Origin: JBEKYD01 sp049511335
Lineage (GTDB): Bacteria; Acidobacteriota; Terriglobia; Bryobacterales; Bryobacteraceae
NCBI GenBank assembly: GCA_049511335.1
Contig: JBEKYD010000031.1
Span: forward strand, 1 to 38,016
Direction: 5' to 3'
Length of the DNA: 38,016 bases
Both the position numbers and the translations under genes were made by a program. Below the pieces are notes generated by a model. That model saw only the letters and a list, made by a program, of their open reading frames with translations, was not told the origin of the DNA and did not search any database. Positions 22,991-30,964 of this stretch are shown here, one piece after another (the stretch's first letter is position 1; each line of letters opens with the position of its first letter).

Positions 22991-23851
22991 TCACAGGGGC
23001 CTCCCGAAAGACCCAGCCTCATAAAGAACTGCGTCCACCTGGTCGCGGCGAAGGCGGACTAGCGATTCCCTGCCCGCCGCCTTCGCTGGCAGCACAAAGA
23101 TTGAGTCGTCCGATTCGGAGACAATCTGGACGGGCCCGATAACGTTCCCTTCGTGTGCAAACCGCGGAAGGACAGTCGGGTCGAATTGGCTCCGCATGAC
23201 GAGCCGCGCGATCGGCCTGTCAGCACCGCCAAACATCGCGGGGAGATGCGGGTAAACGAACTGCGAATATAACCCCATCGTGAACAGCAGCATGGCGAGG
23301 ATGTCCCGAACGAGATTGGAGGGGTTGTCAACCGCGCAGCGCCGGAGGACCTCAAGGGGGTGGCCCCTGAACAGAGCGAAAGCCCAAGCCTGCGCCAATG
23401 CCGATACAAGTATCGTCGCCGCTGCGGACAGGGCCCTTTGGCCCCAGAAAGATGCGTCGTTGAAGCTAAACACCCGCAACATAAACAGGACGAAGTATAC
23501 GATCCCTAAAATGGCTGCGGGAAGCAGGGAAGCTAGATACCATTTTTGCTTTTTGGTTGTCGCCTGGCTCCAGGACAGAACTCCCCTACGCCAACAGTTC
23601 CACACGAGAACAACGCCGGTTCCTGAGAAGATGAGCCACACCAAGCCAGTAGCAATGTATTCAGACCGCAGCGGCTCGAACTGAGCAATCCCGAATCTCA
23701 GCAGATAGTAATTCTTGATTACTAGCCCTGAGAGGATTGAAACCACGGAGAGGCTGATAAGCCCCTTGCTCAACAGGTCGAGCGCTTGCGCCACGCCCAG
23801 GTGAATCAGCGGTGGTTTGTCGGGGGCGCGGGGGTCTATAATACTGGGCAC
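22991..23851 (-). CDS. Integral membrane hypothetical protein
   Basis: From GTG 23851, preceded by GAGGG at a good distance, the 286-residue product has about five membrane spans (for example LISLSVVSILSGLVI, LVWLIFSGTGVVLVW, LLPAAILGIVYFVLFMLRVF, ILVSALAQAWAFALF and ILAMLLFTMGLYSQFVY) and a soluble C-terminal domain of about 80 residues rich in strands (VIGPVQIVSESDDSIFVLPA). The frame continues to 23977 but the extension looks non-coding. Codon use is less GC-biased than in neighbouring genes. No family recognised. Confidence 0.65.
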   Translation of the reverse strand: MPSIIDPRAPDKPPLIHLGVAQALDLLSKGLISLSVVSILSGLVIKNYYLLRFGIAQFEPLRSEYIATGLVWLIFSGTGVVLVWNCWRRGVLSWSQATTKKQKWYLASLLPAAILGIVYFVLFMLRVFSFNDASFWGQRALSAAATILVSALAQAWAFALFRGHPLEVLRRCAVDNPSNLVRDILAMLLFTMGLYSQFVYPHLPAMFGGADRPIARLVMRSQFDPTVLPRFAHEGNVIGPVQIVSESDDSIFVLPAKAAGRESLVRLRRDQVDAVLYEAGSFGRPL

Positions 23852-24109
23852 GCTTCCCTCATAGCCTACAGGGTAGCGCTGTTGCCTCTGGGTGAGCCGG
23901 CTGGGGAACCAGTTTGGGAAACTGGGACTGCCCAGTGAGTTTGTCGGCAGCCCGCCGATCCCCCGGCGGAGCAGCAAACAAAATGGTGCAGTTCAGGTCT
24001 CTCCCGGTCTCCCCATTCTCCGAAACGGCTGCCCGTCGCCCCAACTTGCCCCCCCGGCTGCCCGGCTCTTCAGTCGAGGACAAACCCCACGAATCGTCCT
24101 GTAACGAGG

Positions 24110-24964
24110 TTAGAGGGTAATTCCAAAAGGTCGCCTGTACTTCTTCCCAAGATCTCGTAGGTACTCCTTCCACTCGCGCTCGTCCGGGGGTTCCGGCGCG
24201 CCCTCGCGCAGTCGTGATCGTTGCTGAACTGACGGGTCGAGGCGGGACTGCCGGCAAGCTTCCGCAACGACGTCTCCAAGAAAAGCGGGTGCGGAGGGTG
24301 CAAGGACGACGGACTTAATGAGCTTCTGTAGGTCACATTGAATCCACAGCCCGTTCTGGGCTGCGGCCCCTGGCTCGCACTGCGATCCGGTCGGTGGCCT
24401 AAGATAGTTCTCCGTCTTGATGTACATGAATCTCAATTCGCTTTCGTAAGCGTACCAGTGGCGTTTTTTCAATGCGGCGAGCACGACGTTCGAGGTCGGC
24501 TCGGGCACCAACTCCGCCTCGGGATCGATGTACTCCACCATGCCGGCTTGGACGGTCGACCCCAGTAGTCCCGCTTCACGCAAGCCGAAGGCCTTCGACG
24601 CTTCGCCAAACGTGGATCGGATCGCTACACCTTCGCTCTGCGTAGCATAGAGGGCCCACATAGCCGCAGACTCACTTTGCGAGACATGCCAGCAGTTCAC
24701 AAAGACCATATGTCGATTACGCTGCCACCTGTACCAAGCCCTCATCCGGTCGTGAACAGTAGCATCATCAGGAAGTCTGGGAGGCGCTGCCTCAAGGACA
24801 TCGTTTAGCGAGGAGAGGACCGCGAAGTGCAGCGCCCGGTTGTAGAGCATGGAAAGGAATTTCGCCAGGCTCATAAAGCGCCAAATCACGGCGTCACAGG
24901 CCGGTACCCTGGCAACCGACTGGTGCGAGTAGGGTATTGTCAGCGCGTGGATATCGGTTTGCAC
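24110..24964 (-). CDS. DUF2971 protein
   Basis: The 284-residue product carries the DUF2971 pattern: VIWRFMSLAKFLSMLYNRAL, then LHFAVLSSLNDVLEA, the FVNCWHVSQSESAAMWALYA core followed by SEGVAIRST, and YESELRFMY. Family members occur in variable genomic islands and sometimes beside defence genes; their biochemical role is unknown. GTG 24964 is the first usable start; ATG codons further in would remove the conserved WRF segment. The gene lies upstream of the unknown membrane protein in the same direction with a 258-base gap that holds no gene. Confidence 0.8.
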   Translation of the reverse strand: MQTDIHALTIPYSHQSVARVPACDAVIWRFMSLAKFLSMLYNRALHFAVLSSLNDVLEAAPPRLPDDATVHDRMRAWYRWQRNRHMVFVNCWHVSQSESAAMWALYATQSEGVAIRSTFGEASKAFGLREAGLLGSTVQAGMVEYIDPEAELVPEPTSNVVLAALKKRHWYAYESELRFMYIKTENYLRPPTGSQCEPGAAAQNGLWIQCDLQKLIKSVVLAPSAPAFLGDVVAEACRQSRLDPSVQQRSRLREGAPEPPDEREWKEYLRDLGKKYRRPFGITL

Positions 24965-25437
24965 TCTACCGTAGCAAGGTATCGCGATTGCCTTTGCGGC
25001 GCAATCCTACTGTTCCCTCTCGGCACGCCAGGCCAAGTGAACTGGCGGACTGGCAGATGGAGGCGTTGGCTTCGGCTCCATCGTCGGTCGCTATGGGGAC
25101 CGAAGGGGACGGCCTGGCCTGAGCCTCTCGCAATTTACAACTCCTCATTTATCATGCCGATACGAGACGACTCAAATGCCGGGCAAATCGCCGCTCGTTT
25201 GCTTTCAGCGCGTTAGCCCAGTCCCCGAAGCCCAGAATTGGCGAATCGGTCAGACCGTTCCCACAGGTTCGGGAAAGCGAAAGGCCACCGACTCCCCGCC
25301 CCCCGAAAAGCACGGTCACAGACTTTCCATATATTTTTCTACTCCCACAGTTTCATAGCGCTACAGCCAATTCCCACCTTCCGCCCACCCTGGCGCCGGC
25401 ATGCTCGGGCGCTATCGTAGAGCCGGAAGTGGATCCC
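24965..25437. other. Intergenic stretch, no gene supported
   Basis: Only short frames without ribosome-binding sites or protein-like composition are present. An AT-rich patch at about 25328-25365 (TTCCATATATTTTTC) may hold the promoter of the gene at 25438, but no clear -35/-10 pair was found. Confidence 0.5.
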
Positions 25438-25989
25438 ATGGAAGACACCCATCTCTCCGCCCAACAGTCCCAGGTCATCGACGCCCTGTCCAGCGGCGCG
25501 AACCTCACCCAAGCCGCCGCCCAGGCGGGCGTTCACCGCAACGCCGTCGCCAATTGGCGCAGCAGTTCCCCGCAATTCCGGCAGGCCCTTGCCGGCGTTC
25601 AGTCCGACCGCGAGCTCCTCTTTCGCGAACGCGCCGAAGAACTCGCCGGCCTGGCCTTCGATTCCCTCGGCGAAGTCCTCAAAGACCCCAAAGCCTCCCC
25701 GTCGGTCCGCCTAAGAGCCGCGATGTTCATCATCCGGACCGCCATGCCTTCCGCCCCGTCCAAAGCCAGGAAGTTACCTACTTTCAACAACGCCCCTCCG
25801 GAGCAACCGCAAAAAGAGCCCCCAGTTGCACAAGAACGCACAACCGAAAACCTGCACAAAAATGCACAAAAGCCGCAACCCTACCGTCGCCCCGAGCCGA
25901 AAGTCGGCCGCAACCAAGCGTGCCCCTGCGGCAGCGGCCGAAAATACAAGCGCTGCTGCCTCGGCAAGTCCCAAACCGCCGCTGCCTGA
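25438..25989 (+). CDS. HTH protein with C-terminal SEC-C zinc motif
   Basis: Residues about 5-45 (ALSSGANLTQAAAQAGVHRN, AVANWR) form a helix-turn-helix like those of phage small terminases and IS-type regulators. A helical linker follows, then a basic proline-rich stretch. The C-terminus ends GRNQACPCGSGRKYKRCCLG, the SEC-C motif that binds zinc with CxC-x8-CC. SecA uses the same motif to contact SecB and ribosomes. DNA binding combined with SEC-C suggests a small regulator, possibly of phage-like origin. ATG 25438 follows GGAAG at eight bases; a GTG at 25429 is an alternative. It stands alone between two larger gaps. Confidence 0.75.
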   Translation: MEDTHLSAQQSQVIDALSSGANLTQAAAQAGVHRNAVANWRSSSPQFRQALAGVQSDRELLFRERAEELAGLAFDSLGEVLKDPKASPSVRLRAAMFIIRTAMPSAPSKARKLPTFNNAPPEQPQKEPPVAQERTTENLHKNAQKPQPYRRPEPKVGRNQACPCGSGRKYKRCCLGKSQTAAA

Positions 25990-26104
25990 TCTCGCGCTTG
26001 CAGCCGCCCGGGGACGGACGCGCCCCCCGGACTATCCCGCTTCCAACTTCGTCTAACAGGCGTGCGCGCCGGGCGGCGACCCAGTATGATTTGAGTAAGC
26101 AGCC

Positions 26105-27088
26105 ATGTTGAGGAGAACAGTACCCGGGCTTCTCGCGAACCGGCTCGGGTCAGCCGCGCTCTCGTTATCGTCGTTCCTCATCGCAATGACATGGGGCGGC
26201 GCATCTCCGGCGGCGGGTCAGGCGATAAGAACTACGGTTGCTTCGGCGCAACTGGAAGGCACGACGTTCCCGCAGTGGATCGAAGACCTTGGCTACCGCA
26301 CCACTCGGATCTATCCGTTGACCCTTGCCGCCTCCGGCTGCCCTTTTGTCGACGTGGATGTTTCCGGTATCCAGGTGTCGCTGATGCTCGATACCGGAAC
26401 CGCCAGCGGCCTAGTGATCACTACCGACGCACCGCCGATTCCGCACCGCGTGGAAGGACGTGAGGAAGCGCTCAATCCCGATGGCAGCCACCGAGGCGAG
26501 TCGGTTCGCATCAGCCTCGATGGGATATCGGTCCTCGGACAGGCGTTCAGGAACGTGGCGGGGACTGTGGCCGACTGGAAGATGTTCTCCTCGACACCGT
26601 TTAACGGGACCGTGGGACTCGATTTCTTCCTCGATCGGCGCGTGACGTTGGATTACCGGTCAAGGAAGGTTGCCGCGGCTTCTTCGCCCCTGCCGGAAGA
26701 GCTGGACCGGAAGCGTTATCTCTCGCTCAAGCTGGTCGATCCGCTCAAGTCGCAAGGCCACATTCTGTATGCGCGAGCTCGAGTGAACGGGCGCGAGGCG
26801 ATCGTCTACCTGGACACGGGTTATAACGTGTCCTTCATTTCCCCGGACTTCGCCGAAGGTCTGACGCGCGTCGAACGGCCCGGGAAGTTCAAGGTCTTTC
26901 GCGAGGGAGTTCCCCTGGAACTCGACGGCCGCAAGTTGATTCTCAACGAGCTTCGCGAATCTCCCATCAACCGCGGCGCGGGCTTTGACCTGCCGGTGGC
27001 ACTGGCGCTCGGCAGCGATTTTCTGTCCCGATTCATCGTCACCATCGACATCCGCGCCAAGAAGCTGATCCTTGCGCTGGCGGAGTAA
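26105..27088 (+). CDS. Two-lobed aspartic protease-like secreted protein
   Basis: The 327-residue product has a signal peptide or anchor near 15-40 (LSLSSFLIAMTWGGASPAA). Two retropepsin-type catalytic motifs occur in one chain: SLMLDTGTASGLVIT and AIVYLDTGYNVSFIS, each followed by the hydrophobic-hydrophobic-glycine type strand of its lobe (NGTVGLDFF and ALGSDFLSRF). Most bacterial relatives carry one DTG per chain or act as dimers. It is expected in the periplasm or outside. No Shine-Dalgarno sequence is visible; TATGAT is 14 bases before the ATG. Confidence 0.75.
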   Translation: MLRRTVPGLLANRLGSAALSLSSFLIAMTWGGASPAAGQAIRTTVASAQLEGTTFPQWIEDLGYRTTRIYPLTLAASGCPFVDVDVSGIQVSLMLDTGTASGLVITTDAPPIPHRVEGREEALNPDGSHRGESVRISLDGISVLGQAFRNVAGTVADWKMFSSTPFNGTVGLDFFLDRRVTLDYRSRKVAAASSPLPEELDRKRYLSLKLVDPLKSQGHILYARARVNGREAIVYLDTGYNVSFISPDFAEGLTRVERPGKFKVFREGVPLELDGRKLILNELRESPINRGAGFDLPVALALGSDFLSRFIVTIDIRAKKLILALAE

Positions 27089-27105
27089 ACACCTCGTCAA
27101 AGGCG

Positions 27106-27576
27106 TCACCGCTCGTCTTCGGCGCTGTTCCTGCCGGCGAGGTCGCCCGCCTGTTTTCCTAACCCGATTAAATTGGCCAGAAGCTGGTACGCGCCTTCGG
27201 TGCCGGCGGGGAGCTGGCGCCAGAGGCCGAGACCGACGTAGAGCCGGCGGCCTTTGCCGTAGCGGGCTTCTACCAATGCGCCTAGCTTCACGCCGGGGTT
27301 GTCCGGGAACGGGTCGGCCATGGAGACCAGGTCGATGTAGCGTTTGTCTTTTTCGCCGAGGAAGTAGAGGCCGCGCTCCTGCACCCAGTCCGCCCAGGTA
27401 GCCGGACCGATTTTGTTCGGGTAGTTGAAGACCGGGTCATCAGGCGCCAGGACTTTGACGGGAGCGGTTTCATCGGTGACGCGCATGGTGCGTTCTTCCA
27501 TCGCGCCGGCGCTGTGGAGACCCTTGGCGGTTTCGTGGACCGATGCCATTATGGGACTGCGGTATTGCTTGGTCAT
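27106..27576 (-). pseudogene. Chimeric ORF: NadS-type antitoxin N-terminus fused to PIG-L deacetylase C-terminus
   Basis: Residues 1-32 (MTKQYRSPIMASVHETAKGL, then HSAGAMEERTMR) match the N-terminus of NadS/HigA-like XRE antitoxins, in which xxxxASIHETxxxLHxxGxxDxxTMR is conserved. The HTH that should follow is absent. From V33 (VTDETAPVKVLAPDDPVFNY on to YVGLGLWRQLPAGTEGAYQL) the sequence matches the extreme C-terminal part of large secreted PIG-L/LmbE deacetylases. The junction lies at about 27480. Neither half can work as in its parent. It begins 12 bases after higA. Recombination or deletion joined two unrelated genes in frame. Confidence 0.65.
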
Positions 27577-27588
27577 CCCGTGGCCCTC

Positions 27589-27891
27589 TCACGCGGAAAC
27601 GCGGTCGCTGTGCTTCAACCTGGGAAGCGCCTCGATCGATTTCCCCACTTTCGTCTGCGCCATGCGCAGTTCGTAGAGACTCTGCAGGTTCAGCCAGAAC
27701 GCCGCGCTCGTGCCGAAGAAATGCGCCAAGCGCAATGCAGTGTCGCCGGTGATGGCGCGCTGGCCATGCAAGATGCTGGTCACACGGTTGGTTGGAACGT
27801 CCAGCTTGCGCGCCAGCTCGGCGGCGCTCATGCCGAGTTCTTTCAGTTCTACGGCCAGGTGTTCGCCGGGATGAATTGCGGTAAGCGGCAT
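27589..27891 (-). CDS. higA: HigA-family antitoxin
   Basis: The 100-residue product is a typical HigA: IHPGEHLAVELKELGMSAAE leading into the XRE helix-turn-helix (ELARKLDVPTNRVTSILHGQ) and the ALRLAHFFGTSAAFWLNLQS segment. It neutralises the HigB toxin and represses the operon. It follows higB by nine bases in the usual toxin-first order. The upstream toxin gene is disrupted, so this antitoxin may be an orphan. Confidence 0.9.
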   Translation of the reverse strand: MPLTAIHPGEHLAVELKELGMSAAELARKLDVPTNRVTSILHGQRAITGDTALRLAHFFGTSAAFWLNLQSLYELRMAQTKVGKSIEALPRLKHSDRVSA

Positions 27892-27900
27892 GGCGTCCTC

Positions 27901-28172
27901 CTAGTGATAGTCAACAATCTCCACGTTCGACGGTCCCGGCGCTCCGTTGGGCCATTCAAAACAGATCCGCCACCGATCGTTGATGCGGATGCTGTACTGC
28001 CCCTTACGATCCCCCGCCAGCGCTTCAAAACGATTACCGGGCAGGGCGGTGAGGTCCTTGAGCGCCGTGGCCGCGTCCAGCCGATCGAGCATAACCGCTG
28101 CAGCTCCTTTCGAACTGGGGTTGCTGCCGGGATACGGCAGCAACCCGCTGCAGCGCTTTCATAGGATCGCAT
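27901..28172 (-). pseudogene. higB: HigB toxin, disrupted at its N-terminus by a 50-bp hairpin insertion
   Basis: The C-terminal part is a good HigB/RelE-fold toxin: LKDLTALPGNRFEALAGDRK, then GQYSIRINDRWRICFEW and the ending EIVDYH. The open frame reaches 28143, but its first 17 codons are hairpin sequence. A start ATG at 28172 (MRSYESAAA) lies in another frame. Removing 50 bases between two exact 10-bp repeats (28095-28104, 28145-28154) joins both parts in one frame of 73 residues. Even then it is about 20 residues shorter than usual HigB, so earlier loss is likely. An internal ATG at 28092 could give a 63-residue product. Toxin activity is doubtful. Confidence 0.65.
28095..28154. repeat. 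Hairpin insertion flanked by direct repeats in higB
   Basis: A perfect 12-bp inverted repeat with a 5-base loop (28118-28129 and 28135-28146) is flanked by exact 10-bp direct repeats CCGCTGCAGC at 28095-28104 and 28145-28154. This looks like a small palindromic insertion with duplicated flank. Confidence 0.7.
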
Positions 28173-28200
28173 GAGAACAGATGGAGGTACACCGCAGCCG

Positions 28201-29718
28201 CTACCAGGTGTAGTGCGCAGTGTACGTGAGCGTCTTCTCCTCATCGGGCTGAAGGGTCACCTCGTATTCGATGGTCCTGCTGTCCGTTTGCCGGTGCGGC
28301 GAGGATTCCTGCGTGATCACCCAAGTCGACCAGCGGTAGAGGTGCTCGACGACTCGCACTGTCGCCGCTTCTTTCTTGTGATTGCGCAGTTTGATCTCGA
28401 ACGATTCGTCGAGCCAGCCGGGCTGAAACTGCGATTGAAAATGCGTTTGCCGGCGCTGGCCGGTAATGTCGAAAGCATTGCCCGTGTACACGCGCACGGT
28501 TTCGTCTTTAGGCGTGTGGTCGATCTCGTTTTCGCCGGTGAACTCCACCTGGCCGTCCTGGTCGCGGCGGTAGAACCGCACCCGGCCTTTTGGCAACGGC
28601 ACGCCGAGGTGGTTGGCGTCGCTATTGGCGAACTCGCGCATGATCCAGACGTGCGGATTCGATTCGGTGCCATACTGTTGAACCTGCCGCAGATCCTGGT
28701 TGCCCCAGCGCCGGTCGGTCACGACCCCATCGTACACGTACAGCCGTTTGGTTTGGATGCCGGAAGCGCGTAGAAACTCCACCTGCTTGGTTTCGCGGTC
28801 GCGAAGCGTGGTGGGCTGAGGGAGCGTGTAGAGGTGATAGTCTTCGAAGGCTTTCTCGGTAACCTGGGGCGCAGGCGCGGGTGGGCCCATGCTCGCGCCG
28901 CTGGTTTGGGCAAACATGGCCATCGTTGTCGGCTGCAGCTTGCTGACATCTCCCGCCATCAGCTTGATATGCGCATGTTCGAACGCCTTTCCGCTCTGGT
29001 TGTCGAGCGTGACCCAGCCGACCAAGTCCAGCGTGTCACCGGTTTCGGGCGCGACGATATTGTAGTCGCTCGTCCAACTCAAGCCTCCCGAAACGTAGCT
29101 GAGCTCGGCGTCGAACCGGGCGGGTTGAGGCGAGAACAGAATCCAGTCGAGCATGGGCTTGAGGATCGTGTCGTCGCCCAGCGCGGGAAAGATAGGCTGG
29201 CCGGGCAGCGAGAACTGCAACTTTCCATCCACCTCGACGATCGGCTGCCCGGCGCCACCCGACGCCATACCCATCTGGTTCGCCGAATATTGCGACCCGT
29301 ACCGGCTCATGGCCTGATAGTGCGGGACGTAGCCGCTGCGCAGGATCTTGCCGGTTACGACGCGGCTGGTGCCGTCCAAATTCCGCACGGCGAAATCGAT
29401 GCTCTTGCCTTCGAACAGGTTGAGCAGGAGATCTTGCGATACGGGGTCGTTGCGGTAGTTCTGCTCCAGAACCTGGAGCGCGTGGTTCCCCGCGGGGTCG
29501 CGCAGGATTACCGAGTCGGGCTCAACCTGGGCGGTCGCACCGGAGAAGCGGACGGTGTTATTGCCGGTTTTCAAATCGAGGGGGACCGTTTCGCGAACCA
29601 CCGCGAAGTTCTGGTTGTAAATGGTCAGAGCGGGATCAGCGCCGAAGACAAGAGCTGTGAGGAGGACGCACAGTGCCGCAAAACGGCCACAAGCGCCCGT
29701 GACGAGTAGGGTCCGCAT
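28201..29718 (-). CDS. DUF4139-domain secreted protein
   Basis: The 505-residue product has a signal peptide (LCVLLTALVFGADPALTIYN) and the DUF4139 pattern: YNQNFAVVRETVPLDL, an internal LSYVSGGLSWTSDYNIV strand region with WVTLDNQSGKAFEHAHIKL, and the C-terminal VRVVEHLYRWSTWVI followed by EYEVTLQPDEEKTLTYTAHY. This family of immunoglobulin-like beta-sandwich proteins is common in acidobacteria and planctomycetes; the function is unknown. It lies upstream of the degenerate higBA locus in the same direction. ATG 29718. Confidence 0.88.
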   Translation of the reverse strand: MRTLLVTGACGRFAALCVLLTALVFGADPALTIYNQNFAVVRETVPLDLKTGNNTVRFSGATAQVEPDSVILRDPAGNHALQVLEQNYRNDPVSQDLLLNLFEGKSIDFAVRNLDGTSRVVTGKILRSGYVPHYQAMSRYGSQYSANQMGMASGGAGQPIVEVDGKLQFSLPGQPIFPALGDDTILKPMLDWILFSPQPARFDAELSYVSGGLSWTSDYNIVAPETGDTLDLVGWVTLDNQSGKAFEHAHIKLMAGDVSKLQPTTMAMFAQTSGASMGPPAPAPQVTEKAFEDYHLYTLPQPTTLRDRETKQVEFLRASGIQTKRLYVYDGVVTDRRWGNQDLRQVQQYGTESNPHVWIMREFANSDANHLGVPLPKGRVRFYRRDQDGQVEFTGENEIDHTPKDETVRVYTGNAFDITGQRRQTHFQSQFQPGWLDESFEIKLRNHKKEAATVRVVEHLYRWSTWVITQESSPHRQTDSRTIEYEVTLQPDEEKTLTYTAHYTW

Positions 29719-29818
29719 GTCTGGTTGACGCGCGAATCGCCGGAATTGTTGCCCGCGCCGGTACTTTGACCTGGGACAGAAGCGGCTGGGGCGCGCCAGT
29801 GGTAAGATTTCCCCAAGG

Positions 29819-30559
29819 ATGCCGGTCTATTGCGAACAGCCGCCGACTGCCGCGCTCGCCCGCTGGGTGGAGTGCGCCTGGTCTTTGGATTGCTCGACGG
29901 CTATAGCCGGACATCGGGTCCCGCCGGATGGCTGTCTCGATATCATTTACGATCGCGGCCACGGGCTGCGCGCCATCGGCGCCATGACGGTAGAGCAACG
30001 CTTCGATTATCCGCGAGGCGCTTGTCTGGCCGGGATCCGTTTTCGGCCGGGTATGGCCGGGGCCTTCCTGGGCGCCTCGCCGGCGGAATTAACCGATCGG
30101 TCGGCGCCGCTCGACGACCTGTGGCATCGTCGCGCGCGCGAGTTGGCGCGCCGGCTGGACGACGCCAAATCGATTCGGGATGCCATGGGTATCCTGCTCG
30201 GCAATTTGTCCGGCCCCGCCGCCGCGCCCAACCCCGTCCAGCAGGCCATCGAAGCGCTGGCCGCGGCGAATGGAAACGCGGACCTCGAAAGCGCGGCATG
30301 CCAGGCGAATTTGAGCCCGCGCCAGTTCCGGCGCCGTTGCCTGGAAGAAAGTGGCCTCACACCTAAGCGGCTGAGCCGCGTACTGCGCTTCCGGCACGCT
30401 TGCCGCATCGCCCGCGCCGCCGAGCGGCCGAACTGGCCGGATATCGCTCTCGAAGCCGAATATTTCGATCAGGCCCATCTCATCCGCGACTTCCACGAGT
30501 TCACCGGCCTCACGCCGATGGCCGTTTTTTCCAATACCCCGGATGGCAGCGGCGGCTAA
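29819..30559 (+). CDS. AraC-family transcriptional regulator
   Basis: The 246-residue product has an N-terminal DUF6597-like domain (VECAWSLDCSTAIAGHRVPP, PDGCLDIIYDRG, AGIRFRPGMAGAFLG) and a C-terminal AraC double helix-turn-helix (ANLSPRQFRRRCLEESGLTP, then EAEYFDQAHLIRDFHEFTGL ending TPMAVF). It is probably a one-component regulator of the VOC protein gene that follows ten bases later. TAAGAT lies ten bases before the ATG. Confidence 0.92.
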   Translation: MPVYCEQPPTAALARWVECAWSLDCSTAIAGHRVPPDGCLDIIYDRGHGLRAIGAMTVEQRFDYPRGACLAGIRFRPGMAGAFLGASPAELTDRSAPLDDLWHRRARELARRLDDAKSIRDAMGILLGNLSGPAAAPNPVQQAIEALAAANGNADLESAACQANLSPRQFRRRCLEESGLTPKRLSRVLRFRHACRIARAAERPNWPDIALEAEYFDQAHLIRDFHEFTGLTPMAVFSNTPDGSGG

Positions 30560-30562
30560 CAT
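30557..30562 (+). promoter_or_regulatory. Candidate -10 element for leaderless VOC gene
   Basis: TAACAT overlaps the AraC stop codon region and is followed by six bases and ATG 30569, with no Shine-Dalgarno sequence. This would give the VOC gene its own start. Confidence 0.4.
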
Positions 30563-30568
30563 CGAAGC

Positions 30569-30949
30569 ATGAAAATCACACCTGTTCTGATCGTGGAAGA
30601 GATCGAGACGTCGCTTACGTTCTGGATGGACCGGCTGGGATTCGCCAAGACCGTGGAAGTGCCGGAAGGCGATCGGCTCGGATTCGCGATTCTTGTGCGG
30701 GACGGCGCGGAAGTGATGCTGCAGAGCGTAGAGAGCGTGCGCAAGGACGCGCCGCAGTTTGTGCCGAAGCCCGGAGTGGGTAGCGTTGGCTTATTTATCG
30801 AAGTCGAGGACTTTGCGGACGTTTTGAAGCGTCTGGACGGCTACCCCGTCGCCCTGCCGGAACGAACCACCTTTTACGGCATGCGCGAGATCGGCGTGTT
30901 CGAACCGGGCGGCCACACGGTAGTATTCGCAACGCGGACTTCGGCGTGA
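30569..30949 (+). CDS. VOC-superfamily (glyoxalase/bleomycin-resistance-like) protein
   Basis: The 126-residue product has the paired beta-alpha-beta-beta-beta modules of the vicinal oxygen chelate superfamily: VEEIETSLTFWMDRLGF, then VGLFIEVEDFADVLKRL and FEPGGHTVVFATR at the end. FxDPxGH is replaced by FEPGGH. Length and fold fit bleomycin-resistance or glyoxalase-like proteins; substrate unknown. It sits just after the AraC regulator. Confidence 0.88.
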   Translation: MKITPVLIVEEIETSLTFWMDRLGFAKTVEVPEGDRLGFAILVRDGAEVMLQSVESVRKDAPQFVPKPGVGSVGLFIEVEDFADVLKRLDGYPVALPERTTFYGMREIGVFEPGGHTVVFATRTSA

Positions 30950-30964
30950 CGCTTCCGCGGCGGC

